From assembly GCA_947488605.1 (NCBI GenBank), contig CANKZJ010000004.1, positions 186,001-250,000 on the forward strand: a stretch of DNA of 64,000 nucleotides. The letters are read 5' to 3'. The position numbers were made by a program, and so were the translations under genes. Of the stretch, positions 1 to 9,432 are shown piece by piece. Position 1 is the first letter of the stretch. The number at the start of each line of letters is the position of its first letter. The notes under the pieces are model-generated. The model did not search any database. It saw only the letters and a program-made list of their open reading frames with translations, and was not told the DNA's origin. Origin of the DNA: an uncultured Paracoccaceae bacterium (GTDB lineage: Bacteria; Pseudomonadota; Alphaproteobacteria; Rhodobacterales; Rhodobacteraceae).

Positions 1-1413
1 TCTATCGGTGGTCCGGTTGTCGATGAAGAGCGACTTTACAACGCGTATTTTACTCTGCGCGGTGGGCAAATTATTGCTCAGGCACGCAAACACTTCCTGC
101 CGAACTTCAATGTCTTTGACGAAGTGAGACTTTTTAAAGGCGCGGACATTGCGGGGCCCTATGCCATGAACAATGGCGCACGTATCGGAAACCCGATCTG
201 CGAGGACGCTTGGTATCCTGATGTATGTGAAGCGATGGTTGAAAGCGGCGCCGAGATATTAGTCGTGCCCAACGGTTCACCTTATTTCCGGGAAAAATTC
301 CCGATCCGCATGAATACAATGATCAGCCGGGTGATCGAGAACAATGTTCCGATGGTCTATATCAACATGGTTGGCGGGCAAGATGACCAGATGTTCGATG
401 GCGGATCGTTCGTGTTGAATCGCGGCGGAAAACTTGCCGTGCAACTTCCAATTATGGAAACGACCGTTTCCCATGTCGATTTTCAACTGACCGATGATGG
501 CTGGGAGGCGTTGGATGGCGAAAAGGCGCTCCTGCCCGATGTGATGGAGCAAGACTATCGCGTGATGGTGGAAGCGCTACGCGACTACATGCGCAAGACA
601 GGTTTCAAGAAAGTTCTGCTTGGATTGTCGGGCGGCATTGATAGCGCCATTGTTGCGGCAATTGCTGTGGATGCGTTGGGCGCGGAAAATGTCCGCTGTG
701 TGATGCTACCGTCTGAGTACACGTCTCAAGCGTCGCTGGATGACGCGGCTGCGGCGGCTAATGCGCTGGGCTGTGCGTATGACACTGTTAATATCGCTGG
801 GCCTCGTGCGGCGGTGACAGAGGCGCTTGCGCCGCTTTTTGATGGTCTGGCTGCTGACTTGACCGAAGAAAACATCCAGTCCCGCATCCGTGGATTGTTG
901 CTGATGGCGCAGTCAAACAAATTTGGTGAGATGCTTTTGACGACTGGCAATAAGTCCGAAGTGGCGGTGGGTTATGCGACCATCTATGGCGATATGGCGG
1001 GCGGCTATAACCCTATCAAAGACATGTATAAGACCCGTGTTTTTGATGCCGCACGCTGGCGCAATGCCAATCACCGTCCTTGGATGAACGGACCCAGCGG
1101 TGAGGTGATCCCTGTTGCCATCATCGATAAACCACCCTCGGCAGAGTTGCGGCCTGACCAAAAAGACGAAGACAGCCTGCCGCCTTATGACGTTCTTGAC
1201 GGCATTCTCGATATGCTGGTCGACCAAGAGGCATCCGTCGCGGATTGTGTTGCGGCCGGCTATGATCGCGACACAGTCAAACGCGTCGAACACCTGATCT
1301 ACATTAGCGAGTACAAACGGTTCCAGTCTGCGCCCGGCCCACGCTTGTCGGACCGCGCATTCTGGCTTGACCGTCGCTATCCAATCGTAAACCGATGGCG
1401 CGATGAAAGCTAA
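1..1413 (+). CDS. nadE: Glutamine-dependent NAD+ synthetase, 5'-truncated by window edge
   Basis: The reading frame is open from base 1, so the gene starts before the window; 470 residues are visible and roughly 80 of the usual ~550 are missing. The enzyme makes NAD+ from deamido-NAD+, ATP and glutamine in the cytosol. The N-terminal part is a nitrilase-fold glutaminase: a lysine in the ARKHFLPNF stretch and the cysteine of NPICEDAW fit its Glu-Lys-Cys triad. The C-terminal part is the synthetase, with the pyrophosphatase loop SGGIDSA near base 630 and the downstream TTGNKSE and DMAGGYNPIKD motifs. The first in-frame ATG at 124 is internal, not the start. Identification is firm; only the true start is unknown. 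Confidence 0.96.
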   Translation, partial: SIGGPVVDEERLYNAYFTLRGGQIIAQARKHFLPNFNVFDEVRLFKGADIAGPYAMNNGARIGNPICEDAWYPDVCEAMVESGAEILVVPNGSPYFREKFPIRMNTMISRVIENNVPMVYINMVGGQDDQMFDGGSFVLNRGGKLAVQLPIMETTVSHVDFQLTDDGWEALDGEKALLPDVMEQDYRVMVEALRDYMRKTGFKKVLLGLSGGIDSAIVAAIAVDALGAENVRCVMLPSEYTSQASLDDAAAAANALGCAYDTVNIAGPRAAVTEALAPLFDGLAADLTEENIQSRIRGLLLMAQSNKFGEMLLTTGNKSEVAVGYATIYGDMAGGYNPIKDMYKTRVFDAARWRNANHRPWMNGPSGEVIPVAIIDKPPSAELRPDQKDEDSLPPYDVLDGILDMLVDQEASVADCVAAGYDRDTVKRVEHLIYISEYKRFQSAPGPRLSDRAFWLDRRYPIVNRWRDES

Positions 1414-1556
1414 ACCTGAATTTGCATAGGGGTGGCGTTGGCGTCGAGGTTAGACCTCGCGTCTGTTCCAAAGATGATGCCCCGCGGCCTGCATATGATC
1501 GAAGTAGCGACATAACCGGGTTTTTGATTTTGCGACGTTCTCTGCTAGCTTGGAGC

Positions 1557-1985
1557 ATGGCCGAGAATAAGACACAAGCGACGGCGCAAAGCGTCAGTGA
1601 CTTCATTGCAGCAGTCGAACACCCGACACGTCGTGCTGATGCCGAAACGTTGGACCGCATGTTCCGCGAGATAACGGGCTGGTCGCCGCAAATGTGGGGT
1701 CCAACGATTATTGGCTATGGCCAATATCACTATACCTACGAAAGCGGTCGCAGCGGCGATTTTCTTGCGACTGGATTTAGCCCGCGCAAGGCTAACCTGT
1801 CGCTATATATCATGCCTGGCTATGCCGATTTTCAATCTATTCTCGATCGCCTAGGCAAGCACAAGACGGGTAAATCTTGTCTCTATATCAACAAACTCAC
1901 TGATGTTGATTTGGATGTCGTCGCGGAGATTATCCGCGCGGGCATTGATGATCTGGCAACGCGCTGGCCTGTGACGCCGACCTAA
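1557..1985 (+). CDS. DUF1801 (YdhG-like) family protein
   Basis: A 142-residue soluble protein. The ATG at 1557 was chosen because the sequence MAENKTQAT onward looks like the family start, whereas the longer frame from 1422 adds a low-complexity, unconserved-looking stretch; a GGAG lies very close before the ATG, so the ribosome site is not ideal. Family-like features are the FREITGWSPQMWG segment, the IIGYGQYHYTYESG stretch and the SLYIMPGY / KSCLYINKL blocks. No catalytic motif is visible and the biochemical role of the family is not established. It sits alone between nadE and gltX on the same strand. Confidence 0.8.
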   Translation: MAENKTQATAQSVSDFIAAVEHPTRRADAETLDRMFREITGWSPQMWGPTIIGYGQYHYTYESGRSGDFLATGFSPRKANLSLYIMPGYADFQSILDRLGKHKTGKSCLYINKLTDVDLDVVAEIIRAGIDDLATRWPVTPT

Positions 1986-2051
1986 GCCGCTGCGCAAAAC
2001 TGGACATCCTGTGCGGGTCATGCTCAAAGCCCCGCAACAGGAGACGCTTCC

Positions 2052-3374
2052 ATGATCACCACAAGATTCGCCCCATCACCCACTGGCTGGCTGCATATCG
2101 GCAACCTGCGGGCTGCACTCTTCAATTATGCAATCGCGCGTCAAAATGGCGGCACCTTCGTACTGCGTATCGATGATACCGATGCAGAGCGCTCCAAAGA
2201 CGAATACATTGAGGGCGTCAAAGAAGACCTGACATGGCTCGGCTTTACTTGGGACCGTATTGAACATCAGTCGGCGCGCATGGATAACTATTTAGCTGCC
2301 AAGCAGAAGCTGATTGATATGGGTCTGCTCTACGAGTGTTTTGAGACACCTGTCGAGCTGGACCTCAAGCGCAAGAAGCAACTGAATATGGGCAAGCCGC
2401 CGGTCTATGACCGCGCAGCACTTGCACTGTCTGATGATGAAAAGAACACCTTGCGTGCCGAACGTGGTTCGCATTGGCGGTTTAAGCTTGCGCATAAACG
2501 GATCGAATGGACCGACGGTATCATTGGTGACATTTCCATTGATGCGGCATCTGTCAGTGACCCCGTGTTGTTCAAGAACGATGGACAAATTCTCTATACT
2601 TTAGCTTCGGTCGTTGATGATACCGAAATGGGTATCACGGATGTGGTGCGCGGTTCCGACCATGTGACCAACACAGCCACACAAATCCAAATGATCGAAG
2701 CGCTGGGCGGTACTGTGCCACGTTTCGCACATCACTCACTCCTGACGGGTCCGCAAGGCGAGGCACTTTCAAAACGTCTCGGCACGTTGGCGCTGCGCGA
2801 CTTGCGCAAGCAAGGGATCGCGCCGCAAGCGATCTTGTCACTGATGGCGCGGCTTGGTTCTTCTGATGCTGTAGAACTGCGTGCAAATATTGCAGAAGTT
2901 GTTGCTGGGTTTGATTTGTCGAAATTCGGGTCTGCGCCAACAAAGTTTGATGCAGACGACTTGATGCCGCTTACAGCCCGCCATTTGGCAACGCTTGAGA
3001 GTAATGACGTGGCCGATGTTCTTACATCGGCAGGTGTTCCTGCCGATCTGGCCGATCCGTTCTGGAAAGTCGTCCGAGATAACATCACTACTTTGGATGA
3101 AGTCGCCGCATGGTGGCTGCTGTTTCGTGACGGTGCCACACCTTTGGTGGCAGACGAAGATCTCGAATTCGTAGCGCAGGCATTCAGCATGCTACCAGCT
3201 TTGCCTTACGACCAAACCACGTGGTCCACTTGGACGACAGCCGTAAAAGAAGCGACTGGCCGCAAAGGTAAGGGTCTCTTCATGCCATTGCGCAAAGCTG
3301 TCACGGGGCGCGAACGTGGCCCGGAAATGGCTGATGTCATGCCGCTTTTGCAGGCGCGTCCAACGATTGAGTGA
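2052..3374 (+). CDS. gltX: Glutamate--tRNA ligase
   Basis: Class I aminoacyl-tRNA synthetase of 440 residues that attaches glutamate to tRNA. The HIGH signature appears as HIGN at residues 15-18 within APSPTGWLHIGNLRAAL, and the KMSKS-type motif as ALSKR at about 238-242. The IDDTDAERS segment near residue 40 is typical of the glutamate-binding fold. An AACAGGAGACG ribosome site lies just before the ATG. Alphaproteobacteria often carry two GluRS paralogues, one of which may also charge tRNA-Gln with glutamate for later amidation; which of the two this is cannot be decided from this window. Confidence 0.95.
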   Translation: MITTRFAPSPTGWLHIGNLRAALFNYAIARQNGGTFVLRIDDTDAERSKDEYIEGVKEDLTWLGFTWDRIEHQSARMDNYLAAKQKLIDMGLLYECFETPVELDLKRKKQLNMGKPPVYDRAALALSDDEKNTLRAERGSHWRFKLAHKRIEWTDGIIGDISIDAASVSDPVLFKNDGQILYTLASVVDDTEMGITDVVRGSDHVTNTATQIQMIEALGGTVPRFAHHSLLTGPQGEALSKRLGTLALRDLRKQGIAPQAILSLMARLGSSDAVELRANIAEVVAGFDLSKFGSAPTKFDADDLMPLTARHLATLESNDVADVLTSAGVPADLADPFWKVVRDNITTLDEVAAWWLLFRDGATPLVADEDLEFVAQAFSMLPALPYDQTTWSTWTTAVKEATGRKGKGLFMPLRKAVTGRERGPEMADVMPLLQARPTIE

Positions 3375-3485
3375 TCTCACTTTTGTGCGGTGAACGGCGG
3401 CTGCCCGCGTAAAAATGCTTGAACTCACCCTCATGTCCTGCGCTCCTTTGGATAACGCAACCCGGCATGAAGGTGCATCACAATC

Positions 3486-4916
3486 ATGAACGACACCCAA
3501 GACAAGGCAGAACAAGCCGCACCCGAGGCGCAGGCGAAGTTCACGCGAGGGAACTTGTTCGGCCATATCTCGGTGATGTCATTGACCGCGTCCGTGGGTC
3601 TTATGGCAGTGTTCCTTGTCGATTTCGTCGACATGATTTTCATCTCGATGCTTGGTAAAGCAGAGTTGGCGGCGGCTGTTGGCTATGCAGGTGCCATTTT
3701 GTTTTTCACGACCTCATTTGGCATCGGGATGGCGATTGCTGCAGGTGCTTTGGTCGCTCGTGCATTGGGGGCAGGGCGACCAGAAGAAGCGCGGCGGCGG
3801 GCCACGAACGCACTTATCTATGGCGTCATTTTTGGGGCAATCTTTGCCGCAACCGTCTGGTTCAACCTTGCCTTCCTTGCTGGGCTGCTTGGTGCAACGG
3901 GTGCAACGCTTGAGCTTGCGGTGCATTATTTGCAGATCATCGTGCCATCGCTGCCATTCCTGATGGTCGGTATGATCGGTGGTGCGATTTTGCGCGCGCA
4001 TGGTGATGCGCGGCGGGCGATGATGGCGACAATTTGGGGTGGCCTTGTGAATGCCGTGCTTGACCCGATTTTGATCTTCGGCTTGGATCTTGAACTGACA
4101 GGGGCCGCACTGGCGAGCGTTGCGGCACGCATTGTGATTGCTGTAACAGCGCTGCTTCCGCTGATCCGGCATTATGGTGGTTTTGACAGGCCGACGACCA
4201 GCAGCCTTACGATTGATATGCGGCCGATCCTTGCCATTGCGGTGCCTGCGATCCTGACGCAACTGGCGACACCTATCGGGCAGGCCTATGTGACACGTGC
4301 GATGGCAGAGTTTGGCGAAGAAGCCGTGGCCGGCATGGCGATTGTAGCCCGCATGACGCCGGTGGGCTTTGGGATTATCTTTGCGCTTTCGGGTGCGATT
4401 GGGCCGATTATCGGTCAAAATGCTGGTGCAGGACTGGACGGCCGTGTCCGTGGTGCCTTTAAGGATGGCCTTTTGTTCACGGCGATCGTTGTTGTTGTCG
4501 TATCGGGGCTTTTCTTCTTGGCCCGTCCTGGCATTCAAATGCTGTTCCAGCTTGAGGATGGAGTTGCACTCACACTGGTTTTCCTGTTTGCCGGACCGCT
4601 GTCGCTTATGTTCTTTTTTAACGGCGTGATCTTCGTTGCAAACGCGGCGTTCAATAACCTCGGGCATCCATTCTATTCAACGATTGTAAACTGGGGGAGA
4701 CACACGTTTGGGACTATCCCATTCGTTCTGCTCGGTGGAGCATGGTACGGCGCACCGGGCATCATGATCGGTCAGTATCTTGGTGGCGCTGTCTTTGCAG
4801 TGGTGGCGATTATTCTTGCCTTGCGTGTGATGGCCAAGGAAAGAACAAAGACGCAGGACCAAGAACCCTTTGCGCGCCAAGCGCGTCTATTCAGCTTGCT
4901 GCATCACCGTCGCTAG
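3486..4916 (+). CDS. MATE family efflux transporter
   Basis: A 476-residue inner-membrane protein with about twelve hydrophobic segments arranged as two homologous halves, as in MATE multidrug/Na+ or H+ antiporters. Family-like features include the first membrane block around HISVMSLTASVGLMAVFLVDFVDMIFISMLG, the GARALGAG-type loop (LVARALGAGRPEEARR) and the second-half VARMTPVGFG and GPIIGQNAGAG segments. The first ~20 residues are acidic and hydrophilic, consistent with a cytosolic N terminus. Its last 30 bases overlap, tail to tail, the end of the minus-strand cyclotransferase-like gene. Substrate cannot be read from sequence. A second, distinct MATE gene lies at 48633-49991. Confidence 0.9.
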   Translation: MNDTQDKAEQAAPEAQAKFTRGNLFGHISVMSLTASVGLMAVFLVDFVDMIFISMLGKAELAAAVGYAGAILFFTTSFGIGMAIAAGALVARALGAGRPEEARRRATNALIYGVIFGAIFAATVWFNLAFLAGLLGATGATLELAVHYLQIIVPSLPFLMVGMIGGAILRAHGDARRAMMATIWGGLVNAVLDPILIFGLDLELTGAALASVAARIVIAVTALLPLIRHYGGFDRPTTSSLTIDMRPILAIAVPAILTQLATPIGQAYVTRAMAEFGEEAVAGMAIVARMTPVGFGIIFALSGAIGPIIGQNAGAGLDGRVRGAFKDGLLFTAIVVVVVSGLFFLARPGIQMLFQLEDGVALTLVFLFAGPLSLMFFFNGVIFVANAAFNNLGHPFYSTIVNWGRHTFGTIPFVLLGGAWYGAPGIMIGQYLGGAVFAVVAIILALRVMAKERTKTQDQEPFARQARLFSLLHHRR

Positions 4917-5441
4917 GTGTTGGTCAACAAGCGTGCGTTCTTGGCGTGTCAGGATTTGGTGGCGTGGATAGATCGGGTTTGCGCGGTCATCAAGAATTTG
5001 CGCGTTCCAGCCATCTGTGGTCTCAAAGAAGTGCGCGACGCCATCGGCACCATAAATCTGCAGGTAGCCTTGGACCACGACATCGAGATAGCTGAGAAGA
5101 ATGGGATGATCGCTTGTCTCACATAAATGATCAGTGCTCACCTGATAGACGGCCGTTGGCGACATCGGCCCAGCGTGTTGTACCGTCTCGCTGATATCTT
5201 GCCGCTGATATGCCGCCTCGCGTTTATCCAGTGTAGACCAATCTGCGCCGGGCACCCGTGCGACGATGCCTTGCAAGGTTTCGCCTTGAGCGGGCGTCAC
5301 AGACAGATATGCTGCCTTTCGCAGAGTTGTGCGCCGCCATATCCGGCGCCAGTCCTTTAACGAGGCAGGGCGCGGATCGTCATAGTCGTGTGTGGATAGG
5401 TTCACCAAGCTGCCATAGCCAAAGAATGCAGGATCGGTCAT
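4887..5441 (-). CDS. Gamma-glutamylcyclotransferase-like protein
   Basis: A 184-residue soluble protein with the substrate-binding signature FFGYGSLVN at residues 5-13, the hallmark of the gamma-glutamylcyclotransferase/AIG2-like fold. ALQGIVARV-like (TLQGIVARVPG) and the glutamate-containing LDKREAAYQR segment, which would supply the general acid/base, follow in the expected order. It starts inside the stop of the FtsX-like permease gene (ATGA overlap at 5438-5441), so it is probably translated with the ABC transporter upstream. The family acts on gamma-glutamyl amines or glutathione; the exact substrate is not evident here. The 3' end overlaps the MATE gene by 30 bases. Confidence 0.85.
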   Translation of the reverse strand: MTDPAFFGYGSLVNLSTHDYDDPRPASLKDWRRIWRRTTLRKAAYLSVTPAQGETLQGIVARVPGADWSTLDKREAAYQRQDISETVQHAGPMSPTAVYQVSTDHLCETSDHPILLSYLDVVVQGYLQIYGADGVAHFFETTDGWNAQILDDRANPIYPRHQILTRQERTLVDQHLATVMQQAE

Positions 5442-7954
5442 TCACGTGCTCTGAGGACTTGTGCTGGTTTTGCTGAGAGCGGACGCCATGCAAATGCAAG
5501 TCCGGCCAGAAGCGACGCCAACACACCGCCGCCAATGATCATTAAGGCATTGGACCAGATCACCGTGTAGGTCGTGTCCATTACAAAAGTGGACACAGCC
5601 CAGCCACCCAAAATCCCCGCACCAAGCGCGACGATGCCTGCCGCCAATCCCAGAATGGCCGCGCGCAGGGCAAAGCTTTGGATGATGCGGCGACGCGGCG
5701 CACCCAGTGTCTTTAGAACGGCAGCTTCAAACGTGCGCGCACGCTCACCCGCAGCGGCGGCACCGATTAACACAAGGAACCCGGTAAAAAGCGTGATCAA
5801 AGCGCCATAGCGTGTCGCCGCCGAGATACCGCCCACCAGTTCGATCACCTGATCAATCGCATCGCGAATACGGATCGCAGTGATGTTTGGATAGGCTGTC
5901 GCCAGATCGCGCAGGATCGCGGCCTCAGCTTCGGGCGCGGCATAGACCGTGGAAATCCAGCTATGGGGTGCACCCGCCAAAGCCCCTTGGTTCATTGCCA
6001 ACACAAATCCGATACCTGCGTCTTCCCAGCTCACGTCACGAAAGCTGGTCACTTCTGCGGTGATGTCGCGACCAAGGACGTTGACAGTCATCATGTCACC
6101 CAAAAGCAAGCCCATCTCGGCAGCTTCCTCGGCCGCAAAACTAATCTGAGGTGGCCCCGCGTAATTCTCCGGCCACCATTCACCCGCAGTCACTTCAGTT
6201 CCCTTAGGCTGGGCATCGGCATAGGTGATCCCACGGTCACCTTGAACGACCCAATGGCCTCCGGCAACTTCGTCGGCGGGTCGCCCGTTGATCTGGGTAA
6301 TAATCCCGCGCAACATTGGTGCTGTATCAACACGGCTCACGGCGTCGTCACCGTCTAGCCGTTCTTGAAAGCCTGCGATCTGGTCAGGTTGGATATCAAC
6401 AAAGAAGTAGCTTGGTGCGATGGCTGGCAGGTCATTTGAAAACGAATTGCGCAGGTTGCCGTCGATTTGCCCAACGGCCGCAAGGACCGTCAGTCCGAGC
6501 CCCAAGGATAGCACAACAGATGTAGATTCTCCGCCGCGCGCTCCGATAGATCCAAATGCCAGTCGCAAGGCGGGCCTGCCGCGCGCAGGTTTGCGGAAAC
6601 GGCGCGCGACCCAGCGAATACCAATGGCTGCGATGACAAGGATGCCGAGAGCGCCGGCGATCCCGCCAGCTGTCCAGAGCGTCAGGAACACAGTGCCGGA
6701 AAACCAGATAGCCGCCCCAAGAAGCGCTGCGAGTAACAATGCGATAGCAACCAAATATCGCGCGCTTGGCAAAGCGTTTGAGGTGGCGAATGCATCGCGA
6801 AAGAGTGTGGCAGCGCGGATATCTTCCGTTTTTGCCAAGGGCCAAAGCGTAAACACCATCGCTGCCAGCAGGCCGTAAACAGCCGCTTCGAACAATGGCG
6901 CTGGATAGATAGTAAAGACGGCAGGAATGGGCAACTGCGCCTCAATCAAAGGGGCGAACAGCACTGGCAAGCCAGCACCAAGCACCAAACCGATCAGAAC
7001 ACCAACCAGCGTAAGGATGCCAATTTGGATAAAGTAGGTCTGAAAGATGATCGCGCGCGTCGCCCCCAATGTCTTAAGCGTTGCTATGACGCTGGTCTTG
7101 CCTGCCAGATACGCGCGTACTGCGGCAGAGACACCAACACCGCCCACGGCCAGCCCTGACAGGCCAACAAGGATCAAGAACGCGCCAATCCTGTCAACAA
7201 ATTCTTCGATGCCGCCCGCGCCACGGCGACTGTCGCGCCAGCGTAGCCCGCTGTCGCTGAACTGGTCATCTGCTTGCTGTTCGAGGCTCTGCAAATCGGC
7301 GTCAGCGGCCAAGTCTAAGCGATACTGCGTCGAAAACAGTGTCCCCTCGGTGATCAATCCTGAGCTGGTAAGGTCGTCTGTTAGCACAATCGTCCGTGGC
7401 CCAAGACCAAAACCACCCGCCGCATTATCAGGGTAGCGATCCAGAATAGCCCTTAGCGTAAAGCTCTGTTCGCCAAGCCGAAATGTGTCACCCGGCGACA
7501 GTGCAAGCCTATCGGCCAAGACACGCTCCATGACGCCGCCTTTGTCGGAAAGGGCTTGCCGTAGAGGAATAGCTGGGTCCAAAACAACATTGCCGATCAG
7601 CGGGTAAAGATCATCGACAGCGCGAATTTGGGTCAAACCGCGCTCTGTTTCACCATTGCGGTCAACAACAACCATTGACCGAAAGTCGACCGTCTCGGAG
7701 ACTTGTTCAGAGATTTCGCGCAACCACACAAGCTCTGCCTCACGGGCAAAGCGGTAAGTGAATTCAACTTCGGCATCGCCGCCCAGCAGGGCAGCGCCAT
7801 CGCGCTTTAACCCGGCTTCTATCCCGGCGCGGACAGTGCCAACGGCGGCAATGGCCGCGACCCCCAATGCCAAACAGGCAAGAAAGACGCGAAAACCACG
7901 CAGGCCACCGCGCAATTCACGCGCAGCAAAACGGGACGCTATAGCTAAACTCAT
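5438..7954 (-). CDS. FtsX-like ABC transporter permease (YbbP type)
   Basis: An 838-residue membrane protein with an N-terminal membrane anchor, a large periplasmic MacB-like region (about residues 45-240), a cluster of membrane segments from about 255 to 450, a second periplasmic region, and a final FtsX domain whose cytosolic motif ERARTFEAAVLKTLGAPRRRI matches the one in the first half (AGKTSVIATLKTLGATRAII). This duplicated layout is that of YbbP/LolE-type permeases. It overlaps the ATPase gene by four bases (7951-7954), so the two form one transporter; in E. coli the same pair lies divergent from tesA, as here. The role of YbbAP is usually given as export or lipoprotein/envelope handling, which remains inference. 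Confidence 0.9.
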   Translation of the reverse strand: MSLAIASRFAARELRGGLRGFRVFLACLALGVAAIAAVGTVRAGIEAGLKRDGAALLGGDAEVEFTYRFAREAELVWLREISEQVSETVDFRSMVVVDRNGETERGLTQIRAVDDLYPLIGNVVLDPAIPLRQALSDKGGVMERVLADRLALSPGDTFRLGEQSFTLRAILDRYPDNAAGGFGLGPRTIVLTDDLTSSGLITEGTLFSTQYRLDLAADADLQSLEQQADDQFSDSGLRWRDSRRGAGGIEEFVDRIGAFLILVGLSGLAVGGVGVSAAVRAYLAGKTSVIATLKTLGATRAIIFQTYFIQIGILTLVGVLIGLVLGAGLPVLFAPLIEAQLPIPAVFTIYPAPLFEAAVYGLLAAMVFTLWPLAKTEDIRAATLFRDAFATSNALPSARYLVAIALLLAALLGAAIWFSGTVFLTLWTAGGIAGALGILVIAAIGIRWVARRFRKPARGRPALRLAFGSIGARGGESTSVVLSLGLGLTVLAAVGQIDGNLRNSFSNDLPAIAPSYFFVDIQPDQIAGFQERLDGDDAVSRVDTAPMLRGIITQINGRPADEVAGGHWVVQGDRGITYADAQPKGTEVTAGEWWPENYAGPPQISFAAEEAAEMGLLLGDMMTVNVLGRDITAEVTSFRDVSWEDAGIGFVLAMNQGALAGAPHSWISTVYAAPEAEAAILRDLATAYPNITAIRIRDAIDQVIELVGGISAATRYGALITLFTGFLVLIGAAAAGERARTFEAAVLKTLGAPRRRIIQSFALRAAILGLAAGIVALGAGILGGWAVSTFVMDTTYTVIWSNALMIIGGGVLASLLAGLAFAWRPLSAKPAQVLRARE

Positions 7955-8643
7955 TCTGCGGCCTTGGACAACGGTGCATCAATGCGACCATCGCGCAGAC
8001 GCACTACTCTGTCACAGCGGTTTGCCAATTCGTTGGAATGGGTGACCATGATCAACGTCGCGCCGTGTCGGTCGCGCAGATCAAACAGCAAGTCGATAAT
8101 CGCCTGCCCGTTGGTTTCGTCCAGATTACCCGTAGGCTCATCAGCCAAAAGAATGCGCGGACGAGGTGCCGACGCCCGCGCCAATGCAACCCGTTGCTGC
8201 TCGCCTCCCGACATCTGGCTGGGATAATGATCGATCCGGTCTGCAAGTCCTACGGCCTTGAGCTCTGCCTCTGCCCGGTCGAATGCATCCTTAGCACCGG
8301 CCAACTCTAGTGGTGTTGCAACATTCTCAAGCGCTGTCATGGTCGGGATGAGGTGGAAAGATTGGAACACGACCCCCATATTGTCCCTGCGTAAGAGGGC
8401 AAGCTGGTCTTCGTTCATCGCAGTCATATCTTGGCCCAAGGCCATAATGGTGCCTGACGTTGCCTGTTCCAGCCCGCCCATCAGCATAAGGAGTGATGAT
8501 TTGCCCGATCCACTTGGTCCAACGAGGCCCAATGTTTCCCCAGAAGAGACCGTGATGGAGATGTCGTGCAAGATGTCCACGCGCCCTGCATTACCATCAA
8601 GCGATAGATTAGCGTTTGAGATTGATAGTACGGGGTCGGTCAT
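7951..8643 (-). CDS. ABC transporter ATP-binding protein (YbbA/LolD type)
   Basis: A 230-residue nucleotide-binding subunit. Walker A GPSGSGKSS is near residue 41, the signature MSGGEQQRVALARA near 142, Walker B ILLADEPTGNLD near 163, and the switch histidine in MVTHSNELA near 197. The LDETNGQ and ADEPTGNLDE pattern is typical of the LolD/MacB branch that pairs with FtsX-type permeases. The start codon faces the tesA-like gene across a gap of under 50 bases, so the two promoters must be packed in that space or inside the coding ends. Confidence 0.94.
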   Translation of the reverse strand: MTDPVLSISNANLSLDGNAGRVDILHDISITVSSGETLGLVGPSGSGKSSLLMLMGGLEQATSGTIMALGQDMTAMNEDQLALLRRDNMGVVFQSFHLIPTMTALENVATPLELAGAKDAFDRAEAELKAVGLADRIDHYPSQMSGGEQQRVALARASAPRPRILLADEPTGNLDETNGQAIIDLLFDLRDRHGATLIMVTHSNELANRCDRVVRLRDGRIDAPLSKAAE

Positions 8644-8686
8644 CAGGTCTGCCTCGGGTCACGTCTCTTCCTTTGCATATGGGGCC

Positions 8687-9325
8687 ATTTCGCGCACCAG
8701 CAACCTTGTTGCCGCGCTTTTGCTGACCACAGTCATGGCGCAAGCGGAAACTGTCACTATAGCGGCGCTTGGTGATAGCCTGACGGCCGGATATGGGCTG
8801 GCGCAGGCAGATGGTTTTGTGCCGCAACTTCAATCATGGCTGCACGAACAAGGGGCTGATGTTGCCGTGCTGAATGCGGGTGTGTCCGGGGACACGACAG
8901 CTGGCGGGCTAAGCCGCGTTGCTTGGACCCTGACACCAGATGTTGATGCGATGATTATTTCACTCGGAGGGAACGATTATTTGCGCGGATTGGACCCTGA
9001 AGTCAGCCGGGCAAACCTCGACCGTATTCTGGCAGCGGGGCAAGAGACTGGTGTCGAAATGCTTTTGGTGGGGCTGTCAGTCGGGTCAAATTATGGGCTC
9101 GATTATAAGCAAGAATTCGAAGGGATGTATGCTGAGCTTGCCAAGAAATATGATGTGCCGCTCTATGCTGATTTTGCTGCGGGGTTACGCGCAGCGGCAG
9201 GCATGCAGGAGGGAATGTCAGAGTTTTTGCAAGGTGATGGAATTCATCCGAACCCGGAAGGCGTGTCCGTCATCGTCGCCGCAATGGGGCCGGCCGTATT
9301 GGAGTTGATCGCAACGGTTGAGTAG
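8687..9325 (+). CDS. tesA: Arylesterase / acyl-CoA thioesterase I (SGNH hydrolase), start uncertain
   Basis: A periplasmic GDSL/SGNH esterase. Block I is ALGDSLTAGYG with the nucleophile serine, block III is GGNDYL, and block V is DGIHPN with the Asp and His of the triad. Starting at the ATT at 8687 gives a classical signal peptide of about 20 residues ending in AQA before ETVTIAALGD; the first in-frame ATG (8735) would remove it, and the only upstream ATG (8573) lies inside the divergent ATPase gene. ATT initiation is therefore the best reading although rare; a sequencing slip near 8670-8690 is the alternative. The gene is divergent from the YbbA/YbbP genes as in E. coli. Confidence 0.88.
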   Translation: MSRTSNLVAALLLTTVMAQAETVTIAALGDSLTAGYGLAQADGFVPQLQSWLHEQGADVAVLNAGVSGDTTAGGLSRVAWTLTPDVDAMIISLGGNDYLRGLDPEVSRANLDRILAAGQETGVEMLLVGLSVGSNYGLDYKQEFEGMYAELAKKYDVPLYADFAAGLRAAAGMQEGMSEFLQGDGIHPNPEGVSVIVAAMGPAVLELIATVE

Positions 9326-9432
9326 TCTCGCTTAGTAAAAACACGCCCGTTCTGCACTGAAAAAGCGGTTCCGGTAGACTGTCTTTGCGTGTCAGGTTAG
9401 GTTTGCCGCCTTACAACTTGAAGGGAGACATC

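Noticed and set aside
1422..1556. Longer N terminus of the DUF1801 protein
   Set aside because: The added 45 residues show no family pattern and run through the intergenic region; the ATG at 1557 fits better.
3714..4667. Long minus-strand ORF (317 codons) inside the MATE gene
   Set aside because: Antisense shadow of a clear membrane transporter gene; composition rich in Arg, His and Cys and no recognisable domain.
8573..8686. tesA start at ATG 8573
   Set aside because: It would add a 38-residue hydrophilic extension before the signal peptide and overlap the divergent ATPase gene by 70 bases.
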